This document shows, in pieces, positions 1 to 8,242 of a stretch of 64,000 bases of DNA. The stretch's first letter is position 1; each line of letters opens with the position of its first letter. A program made the position numbers and the translations under genes. Under the pieces are notes generated by a model, which was not told the DNA's origin, made no database searches, and saw only the letters and a list, made by a program, of their open reading frames with translations. The DNA comes from Anaerolinea sp. (lineage in GTDB: Bacteria; Chloroflexota; Anaerolineae; Anaerolineales; Villigracilaceae): the NCBI GenBank assembly GCA_020047815.1, contig JAIFNG010000175.1, positions 1-64,000 of the forward strand. Direction: 5' to 3'.

Positions 1-38
1 CCGCTAGGTTCTAGGTTCAAGTCCTAGGCCAGGAGCCA
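1..38 (+). tRNA. 3' end of a tRNA gene (5' part outside window)
   Basis: The first bases fold as the end of a tRNA. CCGCT fits the 3' side of the anticodon stem, AGGTT the five-base variable loop, CTAGG-TTCAAGT-CCTAG the T arm with a perfect 5-bp stem, and GCCAGGA the 3' acceptor strand. Discriminator G and an encoded CCA follow. The first acceptor pair would be U1-A72 with G73, a combination seen in tRNA-Gln, but the anticodon is outside the window, so identity is open. Confidence 0.8.
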
Positions 39-40
39 TC

Positions 41-80
41 AGACCTCCAGTTCTTTAAGAACTTGGAGGTCTTCTTTTTT
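41..80 (+). terminator. Intrinsic terminator after the tRNA
   Basis: AGACCTCCA pairs with TGGAGGTCT, with an inner GTTC/GAAC extension and one bulged base. A T-rich tract (TTCTTTTTT) follows on the plus strand. It would end the tRNA transcript and overlaps the stop of the minus-strand lipoprotein gene. Confidence 0.8.
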
Positions 81-858
81 ACCAGGGGGGAAAAGGAATG
101 TCAGCTGGTCCTGCAAAGCCGTGTTTCTCCTGGAAGAAGACCCGGCCATGAGAAGGGCTGTCGCAACCTGCTTCGTCTATAAAAGTCATTTCGGGGTAAT
201 TGGTTGCAAGCGGGTCGAAGATCATTTTTCCGCCTTCGCAGCGCCAGATTTCGACGATATAGATGAACATGTTCTCGTCTTCTTCATCACCAGCGCGCAG
301 CGAAATATCTGACCATTCAACTGAGACGGAATTGCCACTGCGTTTTGCACTCAGGACAATTGGCGCGGCGTAATACGGTGAAGTGGGTAGTTTGTATTCA
401 TTGGGATATGTGACATTCAAGGTCAGTAGATCACCTTTTGCCTCAATAAATTTGGCATTCAGCCAGCATAAATTTTTCCCTTTGACCATGACCCAGTTGT
501 TCCCATCTGTCCGCCCGATAAGTTCTATGTTTGCGCCTTTCTTCAAGCCGTATAAGTATAGGTATTCAGGTCCGGGTCCATAGCGGCAACTAAGCAAGTC
601 TGCTGTTACCGTGGCTTCCAGACTCTCGACAAATGGAATGACGGTTGATGTGCTGGTTACTTCGATTGTCGGGGATGGAATGGGGGTGAAGGTTACGGTA
701 GGTGATGCAAGCGTGGGGCTTGTGGTCTCTGTTGCCAGGGCTGTCGGCGGAAGAATGACGGTCGTTGCGGCTGGTGCAGGCGTATTGACGGGCAGGGTGC
801 ATCCTGAGAGCAGGAGAATCAGGATGAGGGATGTGGTGAAAGAAATTTTCATATCCAT
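79..858 (-). CDS. Lipoprotein with bacterial SH3-like domain
   Basis: A 259-residue exported protein. The N terminus is a lipoprotein signal ending in LLSGC, so it should be lipid-anchored on the outer face of the membrane. A Thr/Pro-rich linker runs to about residue 75. Residues 80-140 resemble a bacterial SH3 domain (SCRYGPGPEY, then WV.VKG and CWLN), a fold usually tied to cell-wall or protein binding. The last 100 residues are a beta-rich region I do not recognise. AAAGGTAA directly precedes the start codon. It is a single gene divergent from the VanW gene. Its exact role is unknown. Confidence 0.75.
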   Translation of the reverse strand: MDMKISFTTSLILILLLSGCTLPVNTPAPAATTVILPPTALATETTSPTLASPTVTFTPIPSPTIEVTSTSTVIPFVESLEATVTADLLSCRYGPGPEYLYLYGLKKGANIELIGRTDGNNWVMVKGKNLCWLNAKFIEAKGDLLTLNVTYPNEYKLPTSPYYAAPIVLSAKRSGNSVSVEWSDISLRAGDEEDENMFIYIVEIWRCEGGKMIFDPLATNYPEMTFIDEAGCDSPSHGRVFFQEKHGFAGPADIPFPPW

Positions 859-1099
859 TTACCTTTTATTTTGTTTCCAGCGGGGAGGGTGTTTTTTTTC
901 CTGTGTCTGCCCCATGTAAGATCTTGTTAAAAGGGGGCATTTTACTTTGTATATGTACGGTATGTTGATTCGTTGGTGTGGATGATCCTGAGATTTTTGT
1001 GCTAATATTCCCAGATGGTAATTTTTCGTTGCCAAGTATTATACCCATGTTACTCATCAAAAACTTATATAAACATTACAAACGAAACCATTTTTTCGT

Positions 1100-1105
1100 T
1101 ATAAT
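1100..1105 (+). promoter_or_regulatory. -10 box placed for a leaderless VanW transcript
   Basis: TATAAT ends 8 bases before the ATG at 1114, and TTACAA lies about 18 bases upstream as a weak -35. Transcription would begin at or next to the start codon. No purine-rich ribosome binding site is present. Confidence 0.5.
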
Positions 1106-1113
1106 CCCCTTCC

Positions 1114-2985
1114 ATGACATTTTCTCGTCGAAATCCCTTTAAGCAGTTTCTGGCCGCATTTATTGGCGGAGTAATACTCTTTCTCGGTCTGGTTTTTGTG
1201 TGGATCGTTGGCTATCAACTGGCTTTCGCAGGTCGCATCTTTCCTGGAATCTCTGTGGCAGGTGTGGATGTCTCTGGTCTTTCCCCAAATGATGCCGCAC
1301 TGAAATTGAATCAAACCCTCTCCTTTCCGATCACAGGGAAAATATTGTTCCGTGCCGCAGATACGGTTTGGGTCGCATCCCCTGTCGAATTGGGGATGGT
1401 GTTTGATCCATCTGCCAGCGCATTGGCGGCGTATCAATATGGGCGTTCAGGCGGGTTGTTTGGAGCGCTCGCCGGACAGATCGGGGCAGGCGGACTGGGG
1501 GCGGATGTTTCACCTGTTATCATCTTTGACCAGAGGGTGGCATATACTTACCTGCAAAATATCGCCTCGCAGATCGATCAACCTGTAAAAGAGGCAAGCC
1601 TGTATCTTGATGGTACAAACGTGGTGGCGCTGCCCGGTCAGGTTGGACGGTTACTCAGCCTTGATGCGACCCTGATCTATCTGGGATCGCAATTACAGTC
1701 CTTCCGTGATGGGGAAGTGCCGCTTGTTATTCAGGAGGCTGCCCCGAAACTATTGGATGTCTCTTCGCAGGCAGATGCCGCGCGGCGTATGCTCAGCCAG
1801 CCGCTGACTATTTCCATACCGAATAGCGGGGAAAGCGACCCTGGCCCCTGGACGTATGACATCCCGGTGATTGCAAACATGCTCACGGTCAATGTTGTGG
1901 AGAATAACGGAAGGGCGGAGATGCAGGTTGGGCTTGACCTCAATGCCCTGCGTCTATCTTTGATCGAACTCAAAACCTATGTGGATCGACTGCCTAAGAA
2001 TGCTCGTTTTATTTTCAACGATGAAACAGGACAAATTGAGCCCATCTCCGCTTCCAGCATTGGGCGTGTGATGGATGTTGATGCCAGCATCAAAGCCATT
2101 AATGAGGCGCTTTTACGCGGCGAGCATACCGTTGCCCTGGTTGTCGGGGAACAACAGCCAGCGGTTGCAGATACCGCTTCAGGCGCCGATCTGGGTATTA
2201 CACAGCCTATCATCTCGCATACAACCTACTTCTACGGCTCAAGCAGTGAACGTATTCAGAATATTGTCGCTGCGTCAAGTCCGTTTCATGGTGTGCTGGT
2301 TGCCCCAGGTGAGACTTTTTCGATGGGTAACACGCTCGGGGATGTAAGCCTTGAAAACGGCTTTGCTGAAGCACTCATCATTTACGGCGGGCGTACCATC
2401 AAAGGGGTGGGAGGCGGCGTGTGCCAGGTCAGTACCACGCTTTTTAGGACGGTATTTTTTGGGGGCTTTCCAGTCGTGGAAAGGTATTCCCATGCCTACC
2501 GCGTTTCATATTATGAAAAAACCATTAGTGGAGATATTGACCCAAGCCTTGCGGGTTTGGATGCAACCGTATATTTCCCGCTTGTTGATTTCAAATTTGT
2601 TAATGACACACCCTATTGGATGTTGATGGAAACCTATGTTAATGTGAGTGCGCGTACGTTGACCTGGAAAATATATTCCACACCCGATGGACGCAGTGTC
2701 ACATGGGAGACAACTGGTCCCACAAACGTTGTGCCTCCGCCTCCCCCGATCTTTGAAGAAAACCCGGAGTTGAAAGCCGAACAAATTAGCCAGATCGATT
2801 ATCCTGCCCAGGGTGCGGATGTGAACGTAACACGCACAATTTGGCGCGCGGGGCAGATCTATTTCTCGGACAACTTCGAAACCCATTACCAACCCTGGTC
2901 GGCGGTCTGTGAATATGGGACAGGTACGGAAGACCCCATCAAGGCGGCAAAACGAAAAGAATTATGCCTCTCGCCAGATACATAG
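1114..2985 (+). CDS. VanW family protein with peptidoglycan-binding-like repeats
   Basis: A 623-residue membrane-anchored protein. One transmembrane helix lies at about residues 12-35. Two regions like the PG-binding_4 (YoaR) domain follow up to about residue 340. A VanW domain at about 375-500 is marked by GETFSMG and GGGVCQVSTTLFR. The tail is Pro-rich and beta-rich. VanW proteins are linked to the cell envelope and glycopeptide resistance loci, but their biochemistry is not settled. A TATAAT box lies 8 bases before the ATG with no ribosome binding site, so the mRNA may be leaderless. It is probably a general wall protein here, since no van genes are nearby. Confidence 0.88.
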   Translation: MTFSRRNPFKQFLAAFIGGVILFLGLVFVWIVGYQLAFAGRIFPGISVAGVDVSGLSPNDAALKLNQTLSFPITGKILFRAADTVWVASPVELGMVFDPSASALAAYQYGRSGGLFGALAGQIGAGGLGADVSPVIIFDQRVAYTYLQNIASQIDQPVKEASLYLDGTNVVALPGQVGRLLSLDATLIYLGSQLQSFRDGEVPLVIQEAAPKLLDVSSQADAARRMLSQPLTISIPNSGESDPGPWTYDIPVIANMLTVNVVENNGRAEMQVGLDLNALRLSLIELKTYVDRLPKNARFIFNDETGQIEPISASSIGRVMDVDASIKAINEALLRGEHTVALVVGEQQPAVADTASGADLGITQPIISHTTYFYGSSSERIQNIVAASSPFHGVLVAPGETFSMGNTLGDVSLENGFAEALIIYGGRTIKGVGGGVCQVSTTLFRTVFFGGFPVVERYSHAYRVSYYEKTISGDIDPSLAGLDATVYFPLVDFKFVNDTPYWMLMETYVNVSARTLTWKIYSTPDGRSVTWETTGPTNVVPPPPPIFEENPELKAEQISQIDYPAQGADVNVTRTIWRAGQIYFSDNFETHYQPWSAVCEYGTGTEDPIKAAKRKELCLSPDT

Positions 2986-3107
2986 GTAAAGATATCCTGT
3001 GCAGCGCTGGTGAGTTCGAAGCGCCCGTTGGAAAAACGCTCAGGGGTTCCGGTCAGGAAGAATTCCAAAAATCAAATGGTACAATCTTTTGAAAAACAGG
3101 AGAATAC

Positions 3108-3326
3108 ATGGTCAGCTCAGAATTGCTTGAAATTTTACGATGCCCCAGCTGTGTGCGTGAAAAAGACGGGTTGCTGGTTTTACACAAGGATGCATGGCTT
3201 GTTTGCCAGGATTGCGGGCGTAAATACCCAATTGTGGATGATATCCCCGTGATGCTGATCGACGAAGGCGATAAGTGGGTCAATACCGCGCAGGATGCAC
3301 TCCCCATCCCGCCGCCATCCAAGTAA
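3108..3326 (+). CDS. Trm112-like zinc-binding small protein
   Basis: A 72-residue protein with two Cys pairs, CPSC and CQDC, and the sequence RKYPIVDDIPVML, the Trm112/UPF0434 pattern. In eukaryotes and archaea Trm112 activates methyltransferases. Bacterial versions are usually uncharacterised small zinc proteins. AGGAG lies 6 bases before the ATG, and TACAAT upstream can serve as a -10 box. The HEAT-repeat gene starts five bases after its stop, so the two are probably co-transcribed. The partner methyltransferase, if any, is not adjacent. Confidence 0.85.
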   Translation: MVSSELLEILRCPSCVREKDGLLVLHKDAWLVCQDCGRKYPIVDDIPVMLIDEGDKWVNTAQDALPIPPPSK

Positions 3327-3330
3327 AACT

Positions 3331-3894
3331 ATGCAAGACCTGCTGGCTGAATTAACCAGTGGTGATGATACACGCGCAGAAAATTCAATTTCCGCGATCG
3401 TCGCTATGGGGGCGCCGGTAATTCCGACATTGGTGGATCTAACCCGCGCCGACGATGCGGATTTACGCTGGTGGGCAGTACGTGCCCTTGCAGCATTTCC
3501 CACCACCCGACCCGATGACCTGATCCCGCTTCTTGAAGATTCCCAGCCGGAAGTACGGGCTGTTGCTGCGCTTGCTCTGTGTAGTCACCCGCATGAATGT
3601 GCGGTCAGTGCATTGATCAACGCTCTTGCAGACAGAGATCCCATAACGGCGGGTTTGGCGGCAAAAGCTCTCACGAAAATTGGCAGTCCATCAGTTCCCG
3701 ATCTTCTGGAGGTCATGGCGAACGCTCCAACAGGGGTCCGCATCAATGCTTTGCGGGCGCTCTCTGAGATCCGCGATCATCGAGCCATTCCAACGATGAT
3801 GAAATGTCTCAGTGAGGAATCTGCTGTGCTGCAATATTGGGCACAGGAAGGTTTGGACCGACTTGGGCTTAATATGGTATATGTTAAGCCTTGA
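3331..3894 (+). CDS. HEAT-repeat protein
   Basis: About 187 residues from the ATG at 3331. The longer reading frame from 3295 overlaps the upstream gene and its first 12 residues look non-coding. The protein is a string of roughly five HEAT/PBS-lyase-like helical repeats, each with patterns such as DLRWWAVRALAAF and EVRAVAALALCS. Such repeats form a curved surface for protein binding, so this is likely an adaptor rather than an enzyme. It sits between the Trm112-like gene and the LCP gene, only 13 bases from the latter, which suggests one operon. Its partner is unknown. Confidence 0.85.
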   Translation: MQDLLAELTSGDDTRAENSISAIVAMGAPVIPTLVDLTRADDADLRWWAVRALAAFPTTRPDDLIPLLEDSQPEVRAVAALALCSHPHECAVSALINALADRDPITAGLAAKALTKIGSPSVPDLLEVMANAPTGVRINALRALSEIRDHRAIPTMMKCLSEESAVLQYWAQEGLDRLGLNMVYVKP

Positions 3895-3907
3895 GGTGAT
3901 ATAGAGA

Positions 3908-5362
3908 ATGAATAAATTTGATTTTTTGAAGAAAATAAAAATCCCCCATTTTGGCATCCCATCGATCGGGAAGATACTTTTTTGGGGAGTAACATTGGTT
4001 CTTGCGGGTGTGGTGTTTTACTTTGCGCGTGATCTAACCAAATGTTGGAACTTAACGGGTTTGCCGGGTCTGGCGCCTGCCAGTTGCGGTGATTCGAATG
4101 CCTCCACCCAGTTCAATCCTGAGGGAACGCCGATTGCTCCGGATGCTTCCGTTGTACCTGCGCCGCCAGTATCTGCCCCGGAAGTCGAGCTGCCTCCCGC
4201 CTGGGATGGTGCCAGCCGGATCAATATTTTGTTTATTGGTCTGGATTATCGTGAGTGGCAGGAAAACGAAGGTCCGCCGCGTTCGGATACGATGATCCTG
4301 TTTACAATTGACCCGCTCACAAAAACTGCCGGAATGTTATCCATCCCGCGCGATCTATGGGTAAACATTCCTGGTTTTGGATATAGCCGCATCAATACCG
4401 CATATCCCAGTGGAGTGGGAGCCCAGATGCCCGGTGGTGGAGCAGGTCTGGCGATGAAGACCGTGGAACAATTACTGGGTGTGCCCGTCCATTATTACGC
4501 CCGAATCGATTTCAATACATTTGTTGATCTGGTTAATATGCTCGGGTGTATTACCGTTATTCCTGAAGAGACCCTGGTGCTTGACCCGGTTGGCAGCGGT
4601 CCAGATCATGTAAAGATTACGGCCGGTGGAGAACGTGAACTCTGCGGTTGGAAGGTTTTAGCATACGCGCGTACCCGCAAAACCGAGGGCGGCGACACAG
4701 ACCGCTCCCGGCGCCAGCAGCAAGTGATCTTTGCCCTTCAGCAAAAAATATTCGATCCCGAAACATTCCCATCGTTGATCAGGCAGGCGCCTGAGATGTA
4801 TTTTCAACTTCAAAATGGTATTCATACCAATATGCCGTTTGAGGATGCTGTCAAGCTGGCTGTGCTTGCCAAGGATATACCCCCTGAGAAAATTCAAACC
4901 GGAATTATCGACACCAGCATGGTGACATTTGATAATACAGTGCTTGCCGGACAAGCCGCCAGCATTATGAAGCCAATAGCGGATAAAGTTCGCGTTTTGC
5001 GGGATGAGATATTTACGTCAACCGGACCTCTCAGCCCCATCGCCCAGGGGGATGTCAATACCCTGATGCGCGCAGAAGAAGCGCGGGTGCGGATTGCCGA
5101 TGGAACATTCACTCCCGGACTTGACCAGCGCGCCGGGGTCTTCTTTCAGTCCCAGGGGATGAATGTGACAGAAGTTGGTGCGGCTGATGCGGTGTATAAC
5201 TCAACGGTCGTGATCGTGTATGGCCCCAAACTTTACACATTGCGTTATCTGCAAAGCACCTTTGGTATTTCTCACACGCAGATCAAATTCAGCCCTGACC
5301 CTGCCTCATCAGTGGAAATTGAAATACGTCTTGGCTCTGATCTGGCGGGAGTCATCCCATAG
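3908..5362 (+). CDS. LytR-CpsA-Psr (LCP) family cell-wall ligase
   Basis: A 484-residue membrane protein. A transmembrane helix lies at about residues 22-42, followed by a Pro-rich linker. The LCP catalytic domain at about 105-280 shows INILFIGLDYR, RSDTMILFTIDP, the SIPRDLWV motif and the TRKTEGGDTDRSRRQQQ arginine cluster. A LytR C-terminal domain fills the last 100 residues. LCP enzymes transfer undecaprenyl-linked glycopolymers to peptidoglycan on the outside of the membrane. AGGTGAT precedes the ATG. It follows the HEAT-repeat gene and ends at a strong bidirectional terminator. The polymer attached is unknown. Confidence 0.92.
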   Translation: MNKFDFLKKIKIPHFGIPSIGKILFWGVTLVLAGVVFYFARDLTKCWNLTGLPGLAPASCGDSNASTQFNPEGTPIAPDASVVPAPPVSAPEVELPPAWDGASRINILFIGLDYREWQENEGPPRSDTMILFTIDPLTKTAGMLSIPRDLWVNIPGFGYSRINTAYPSGVGAQMPGGGAGLAMKTVEQLLGVPVHYYARIDFNTFVDLVNMLGCITVIPEETLVLDPVGSGPDHVKITAGGERELCGWKVLAYARTRKTEGGDTDRSRRQQQVIFALQQKIFDPETFPSLIRQAPEMYFQLQNGIHTNMPFEDAVKLAVLAKDIPPEKIQTGIIDTSMVTFDNTVLAGQAASIMKPIADKVRVLRDEIFTSTGPLSPIAQGDVNTLMRAEEARVRIADGTFTPGLDQRAGVFFQSQGMNVTEVGAADAVYNSTVVIVYGPKLYTLRYLQSTFGISHTQIKFSPDPASSVEIEIRLGSDLAGVIP

Positions 5363-5378
5363 CCTGGTTGGAAAGTGT

Positions 5379-5415
5379 AAAAAACCCCATCTCTTTACAG
5401 CAGATGGGGTTTTTA
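5379..5415. terminator. Bidirectional terminator between convergent genes
   Basis: AAAAACCCCATCT pairs with AGATGGGGTTTTT around a short loop. The A and T tracts let it work in both directions, closing the LCP operon on the plus strand and the DUF4870 gene on the minus strand. Confidence 0.9.
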
Positions 5416-5424
5416 CTTTTAATA

Positions 5425-5859
5425 TTAGCCAGTCAATGTGCTTCGCGTCCAATTACCGACGAGCCAATATTTAAAATCCTGTCCTTGACTGGTTTGCAAG
5501 CCGCCATAAATTCCATAGCCCAAAGCCACCAACGGCATGGCGCTGAAGACACAGGCAATTGGAATGCACAGCAGACCGATCACAACGGTACTCAGAACGC
5601 CGGTAATTGTCCAGGTTATGCCAGCGAGAATGCCACCGCCGACCCACCAGATAAGCTGGAAAATCAATGCCTGTAAGGATTGATATGCGACATAACGTGA
5701 ACGGTCTTTATAGATCATATAGATGACAAGCGGCACAGCGGGACCTAATACACCTGAGATCAAATTTACCAGAACGCTCAAATGGGCGATCATTGCCCAC
5801 TGACGCTCTTCTTCAATGGTGAGGGAAGCAAGAGGGGGTTGTGGTATTTGTTCGTTCAT
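5425..5859 (-). CDS. DUF4870 membrane protein
   Basis: A 144-residue protein. After a soluble N terminus (EEERQWAMIAHLSVLVN) it has three to four predicted membrane segments and the YVAYQSLQALIFQ pattern of DUF4870/Tic20-like proteins. The function of this family is not established. AGGAG lies 7 bases before the ATG. It is the second of two DUF4870 genes in a row on the minus strand, separated by a perfect hairpin terminator, so each is probably transcribed alone. The two are diverged paralogs, and this one is longer by about 40 residues. Confidence 0.85.
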   Translation of the reverse strand: MNEQIPQPPLASLTIEEERQWAMIAHLSVLVNLISGVLGPAVPLVIYMIYKDRSRYVAYQSLQALIFQLIWWVGGGILAGITWTITGVLSTVVIGLLCIPIACVFSAMPLVALGYGIYGGLQTSQGQDFKYWLVGNWTRSTLTG

Positions 5860-5893
5860 CGTCTTCTCCTTTTGAGTTGAGGTGATAGCTAAT

Positions 5894-5927
5894 AAAAAAG
5901 ACTTGCGGTTGACCGCAAGTCTTTTTT
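5894..5927. terminator. Terminator between the two DUF4870 genes
   Basis: A perfect 16-bp stem, AAAAAAGACTTGCGGT with its complement, closes on a two-base spacer (in practice a slightly shorter stem). It is flanked by A and T runs and would end transcription of the 5942-6253 gene before the next one. Confidence 0.85.
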
Positions 5928-5941
5928 GAAGGCGAAAAAAA

Positions 5942-6253
5942 CTATGCCCAGCCTTGATTGCGAATAAAATCGCTGATCATCGGGATTTTCACATCCTGAC
6001 CTTGATACGCCTGATAAGCCCACCAGAGCATAGCGAGGAATAAAATCGAGCCGCAGCCCAGGGTAACGGTTGAAATGATCGTGAGTGCCACGGTCGCAAC
6101 AATTGACTGCACAGCGTGGAATTTTACGTAGGGGCGATTCTTTTTATCTTCCATAAGAAGCGCAACCACTGCAAGTAATGGAATGACATAACCTAACATT
6201 GCCCACAGTTTATCGTCACTGGAAATATCAGATGACATTGGTGCTTGAGACAT
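5942..6253 (-). CDS. DUF4870 membrane protein, short paralog
   Basis: A 103-residue protein with DDKLWAMLGYVIPLLAVVAL followed by YVKFHAVQSIV, the core DUF4870 pattern, and about three membrane segments. It is shorter than its neighbour at 5425-5859 and lacks that protein's central insertion. GGAGG lies upstream of the ATG as a strong ribosome binding site. It is divergent from fmt. The function of the family is unknown. Confidence 0.85.
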   Translation of the reverse strand: MSQAPMSSDISSDDKLWAMLGYVIPLLAVVALLMEDKKNRPYVKFHAVQSIVATVALTIISTVTLGCGSILFLAMLWWAYQAYQGQDVKIPMISDFIRNQGWA

Positions 6254-6357
6254 GATTTTTTTCCTCCGAATAAGTATGATGTTTTTAATTTAGGGTATTT
6301 TACAACCAATCCCACTAACATGCAACCAACCCGTTCACCCATGAGTACTGTATATGC

Positions 6358-6363
6358 TAAAAT
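6358..6363 (+). promoter_or_regulatory. -10 box placed for leaderless fmt mRNA
   Basis: TAAAAT ends 6 bases before the fmt ATG, with TTCACC as a possible -35 about 18 bases upstream. There is no room for a 5' leader or ribosome binding site. Confidence 0.5.
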
Positions 6364-6369
6364 GTACGC

Positions 6370-7293
6370 ATGTCCATTCGTGTTGTGTTCATGGGTTCTC
6401 CGGATTTTGCATTGCCAAGCCTTTCCGCGTTGGCGAAGAACCATCAGGTTGTTGGTGTGGTTACACAACCTGATCGCGGCTCGGGACGCGGGCGCGAATT
6501 AAAAGCCCCGCCTGTAAAAACCCTGGCGCTTGAGTTGAATATTCCTGTGATACAGCCTGAAAAATTGCGCGCACCCGGCGCAGCGGCTATGGATCAATTG
6601 CGGGCATGGGCCCCTGACCTCATCGTTGTCGCAGCCTTTGGGCAGATCCTTAAAAAAGATGTTCTGGAAATGCCGCGCCATGGTTGTATCAATGTCCATG
6701 CCTCCCTGCTTCCACGCTGGCGCGGTGCGGCGCCGATCAATGCCGCAATTTTGAATGGGGATGAAGAAACGGGCGTGACGATCATGCAGATGGACGCCGG
6801 TCTCGATACTGGGCCCATGCTTGCGCAGAAATCCATCCGGATCGGGCGTGGCGATACAGCTGGTTCTGTTCTTAAGGTATTGTCCACACTTGGAGCAGAT
6901 CTTCTCATGGAAACATTGCCTGAATATATTTTTGGTAATCTCAAACCTGTTCCACAGCCCGCAGAAGGCGTAACTTACGCACCCATGCTGAAGAAGGATG
7001 ACGGCTTGCTGGATTTTGCCTTCTCCGCAGTGGATCTGGAACGCCGTGTGCGGGCGATGAGCCCATGGCCTGGGGCATGGTTCGAGTGGAATGGCAGTCC
7101 GTTTAAAGTGATCTGTGCAACCACGGACAGTGGAGGCAAAGGCTTGACCTGTGGAAGCAGGTTCATGGTCAACGGAAAACCCGCAGTTCAAACTGCTGAA
7201 GGTGCGTTGGTTTTGGAGGAGGTTCAGCCCGCGGGCCGGAAATTTATGTCGGGCAAGTCTTTTTTGGCTGGTGCGCGGGATTGGTCAGCGTAG
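6370..7293 (+). CDS. fmt: Methionyl-tRNA formyltransferase
   Basis: A 307-residue enzyme that formylates initiator Met-tRNA using 10-formyltetrahydrofolate in the cytosol. The N-terminal formyltransferase domain shows VFMGSPDFALPSL, the catalytic segment NVHASLLPRWRGAAPI and the GVTIMQMDAGLDTGP motif. The C-terminal domain after about residue 205 shows the usual RRVRAMSPWPGAW. Length is normal for the family. The ATG at 6370 has no ribosome binding site but lies 6 bases after a -10-like TAAAAT. The aquaporin gene follows 51 bases downstream, so co-transcription is possible but unproven. Confidence 0.97.
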   Translation: MSIRVVFMGSPDFALPSLSALAKNHQVVGVVTQPDRGSGRGRELKAPPVKTLALELNIPVIQPEKLRAPGAAAMDQLRAWAPDLIVVAAFGQILKKDVLEMPRHGCINVHASLLPRWRGAAPINAAILNGDEETGVTIMQMDAGLDTGPMLAQKSIRIGRGDTAGSVLKVLSTLGADLLMETLPEYIFGNLKPVPQPAEGVTYAPMLKKDDGLLDFAFSAVDLERRVRAMSPWPGAWFEWNGSPFKVICATTDSGGKGLTCGSRFMVNGKPAVQTAEGALVLEEVQPAGRKFMSGKSFLAGARDWSA

Positions 7294-7344
7294 CGTATTC
7301 AGCCTGCAAGGGTTGTATTTTCAAATCAAATTTTTGGAGAAAAA

Positions 7345-8070
7345 ATGTTTAATTCAAAAGTGTTCCTTGCCGAATTCATCGGCACATTTGCGCTGGTATT
7401 TGTTGGTTTGAGCGCAGGTATTGTTAATTCCGATTTGATCGGTATTGCCATCGCGTACGGCCTCACGCTGGCAGTTTTTGTGTATGCCTATGGAAATATT
7501 TCCGGTGCGCATTTAAATCCTGCTGTGACATTTGGGCTTGCCCTCAATGGAACCGTGAAATGGATGCAGGCGATTTTTTATTGGCTTGCCCAGTTTGCGG
7601 GCGCGATTTTGGCGGTCTTCTTTTTGAAAACGCTTGTCGAATCGTTGGGCGCGGATATTAGCGGCATGGTGATGGCTGGCGCGTTGACCGAACCCCAGCC
7701 GATATTGGCGATGGTCGTAGAAGCGATTTTGACCTTTTTCCTTGTTAATACCATTTTGCACGCGCTGGTCGACGAGAAGGGCGCAGCATTCAGAGGGTGG
7801 GCAATTGGCGCGACGCTGGCTTTCGCGACCCTTGTTGGATTGCCGTTTACAGGCGCGGCGCTCAACCCTGCACGGACGCTTGCCACCGCCATATTTGTGG
7901 GTCCAAGTTTGACAAGTGTTTATACCTACGTGATCTATTTCTTTGGTCCGTTGCTTGGCTCAACCCTGGCTGTGATCGTATACAATTTTCTGAATGGCAT
8001 TGAGGATGAGGTTGAAGAAGAAGGCGAAGAAGATACCACGGTGGAAGAAGTGATACCTGCCGCGGAATAA
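7345..8070 (+). CDS. MIP family channel (aquaporin/glycerol facilitator-like)
   Basis: A 241-residue integral membrane channel with six helices. Both half-helix motifs are present: HLNPAVTF near residue 58 and LNPARTLATA near residue 173, the latter with the pore arginine. The residue after the second NPAR is Thr, not the Asp typical of GlpF, so water or another small neutral solute is as likely as glycerol. The C-terminal tail is strongly acidic and should be cytosolic. The glycerol genes glpK and glpD lie two genes away, which keeps glycerol possible. TTGGAG precedes the ATG. A strong terminator follows. Confidence 0.93.
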   Translation: MFNSKVFLAEFIGTFALVFVGLSAGIVNSDLIGIAIAYGLTLAVFVYAYGNISGAHLNPAVTFGLALNGTVKWMQAIFYWLAQFAGAILAVFFLKTLVESLGADISGMVMAGALTEPQPILAMVVEAILTFFLVNTILHALVDEKGAAFRGWAIGATLAFATLVGLPFTGAALNPARTLATAIFVGPSLTSVYTYVIYFFGPLLGSTLAVIVYNFLNGIEDEVEEEGEEDTTVEEVIPAAE

Positions 8071-8090
8071 TCTTCTGCGAATGTAAGTGC

Positions 8091-8128
8091 AAAAGCAGTC
8101 CCTGCCCAATTGGCGGGGACTGCTTTTT
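8091..8128 (+). terminator. Terminator after the aquaporin gene
   Basis: AAAAGCAGTCCCTGCC pairs with GGCGGGGACTGCTTTTT, including one G-T wobble, and runs into a T tract. Confidence 0.9.
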
Positions 8129-8242
8129 ATATTCAGGACTTAAGCTTTTACTGAGTATGACTTTGGTAAAAAATCTGGAATCATTCTCTCAATAAAAATC
8201 TATGCTAAAATTTACGCCCTTTGTAAGTTTTGGAGAAAAAAT

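Noticed and set aside
2886-3068. 60-aa minus-strand frame over the VanW 3' end
   Set aside because: It overlaps VanW, has no ribosome binding site and no family match. The part outside VanW looks like the Trm112 promoter region.
5425-6253. DUF4870 pair as a toxin-antitoxin or two-component unit
   Set aside because: The two are paralogs separated by a strong terminator, so they are better read as independent membrane proteins.
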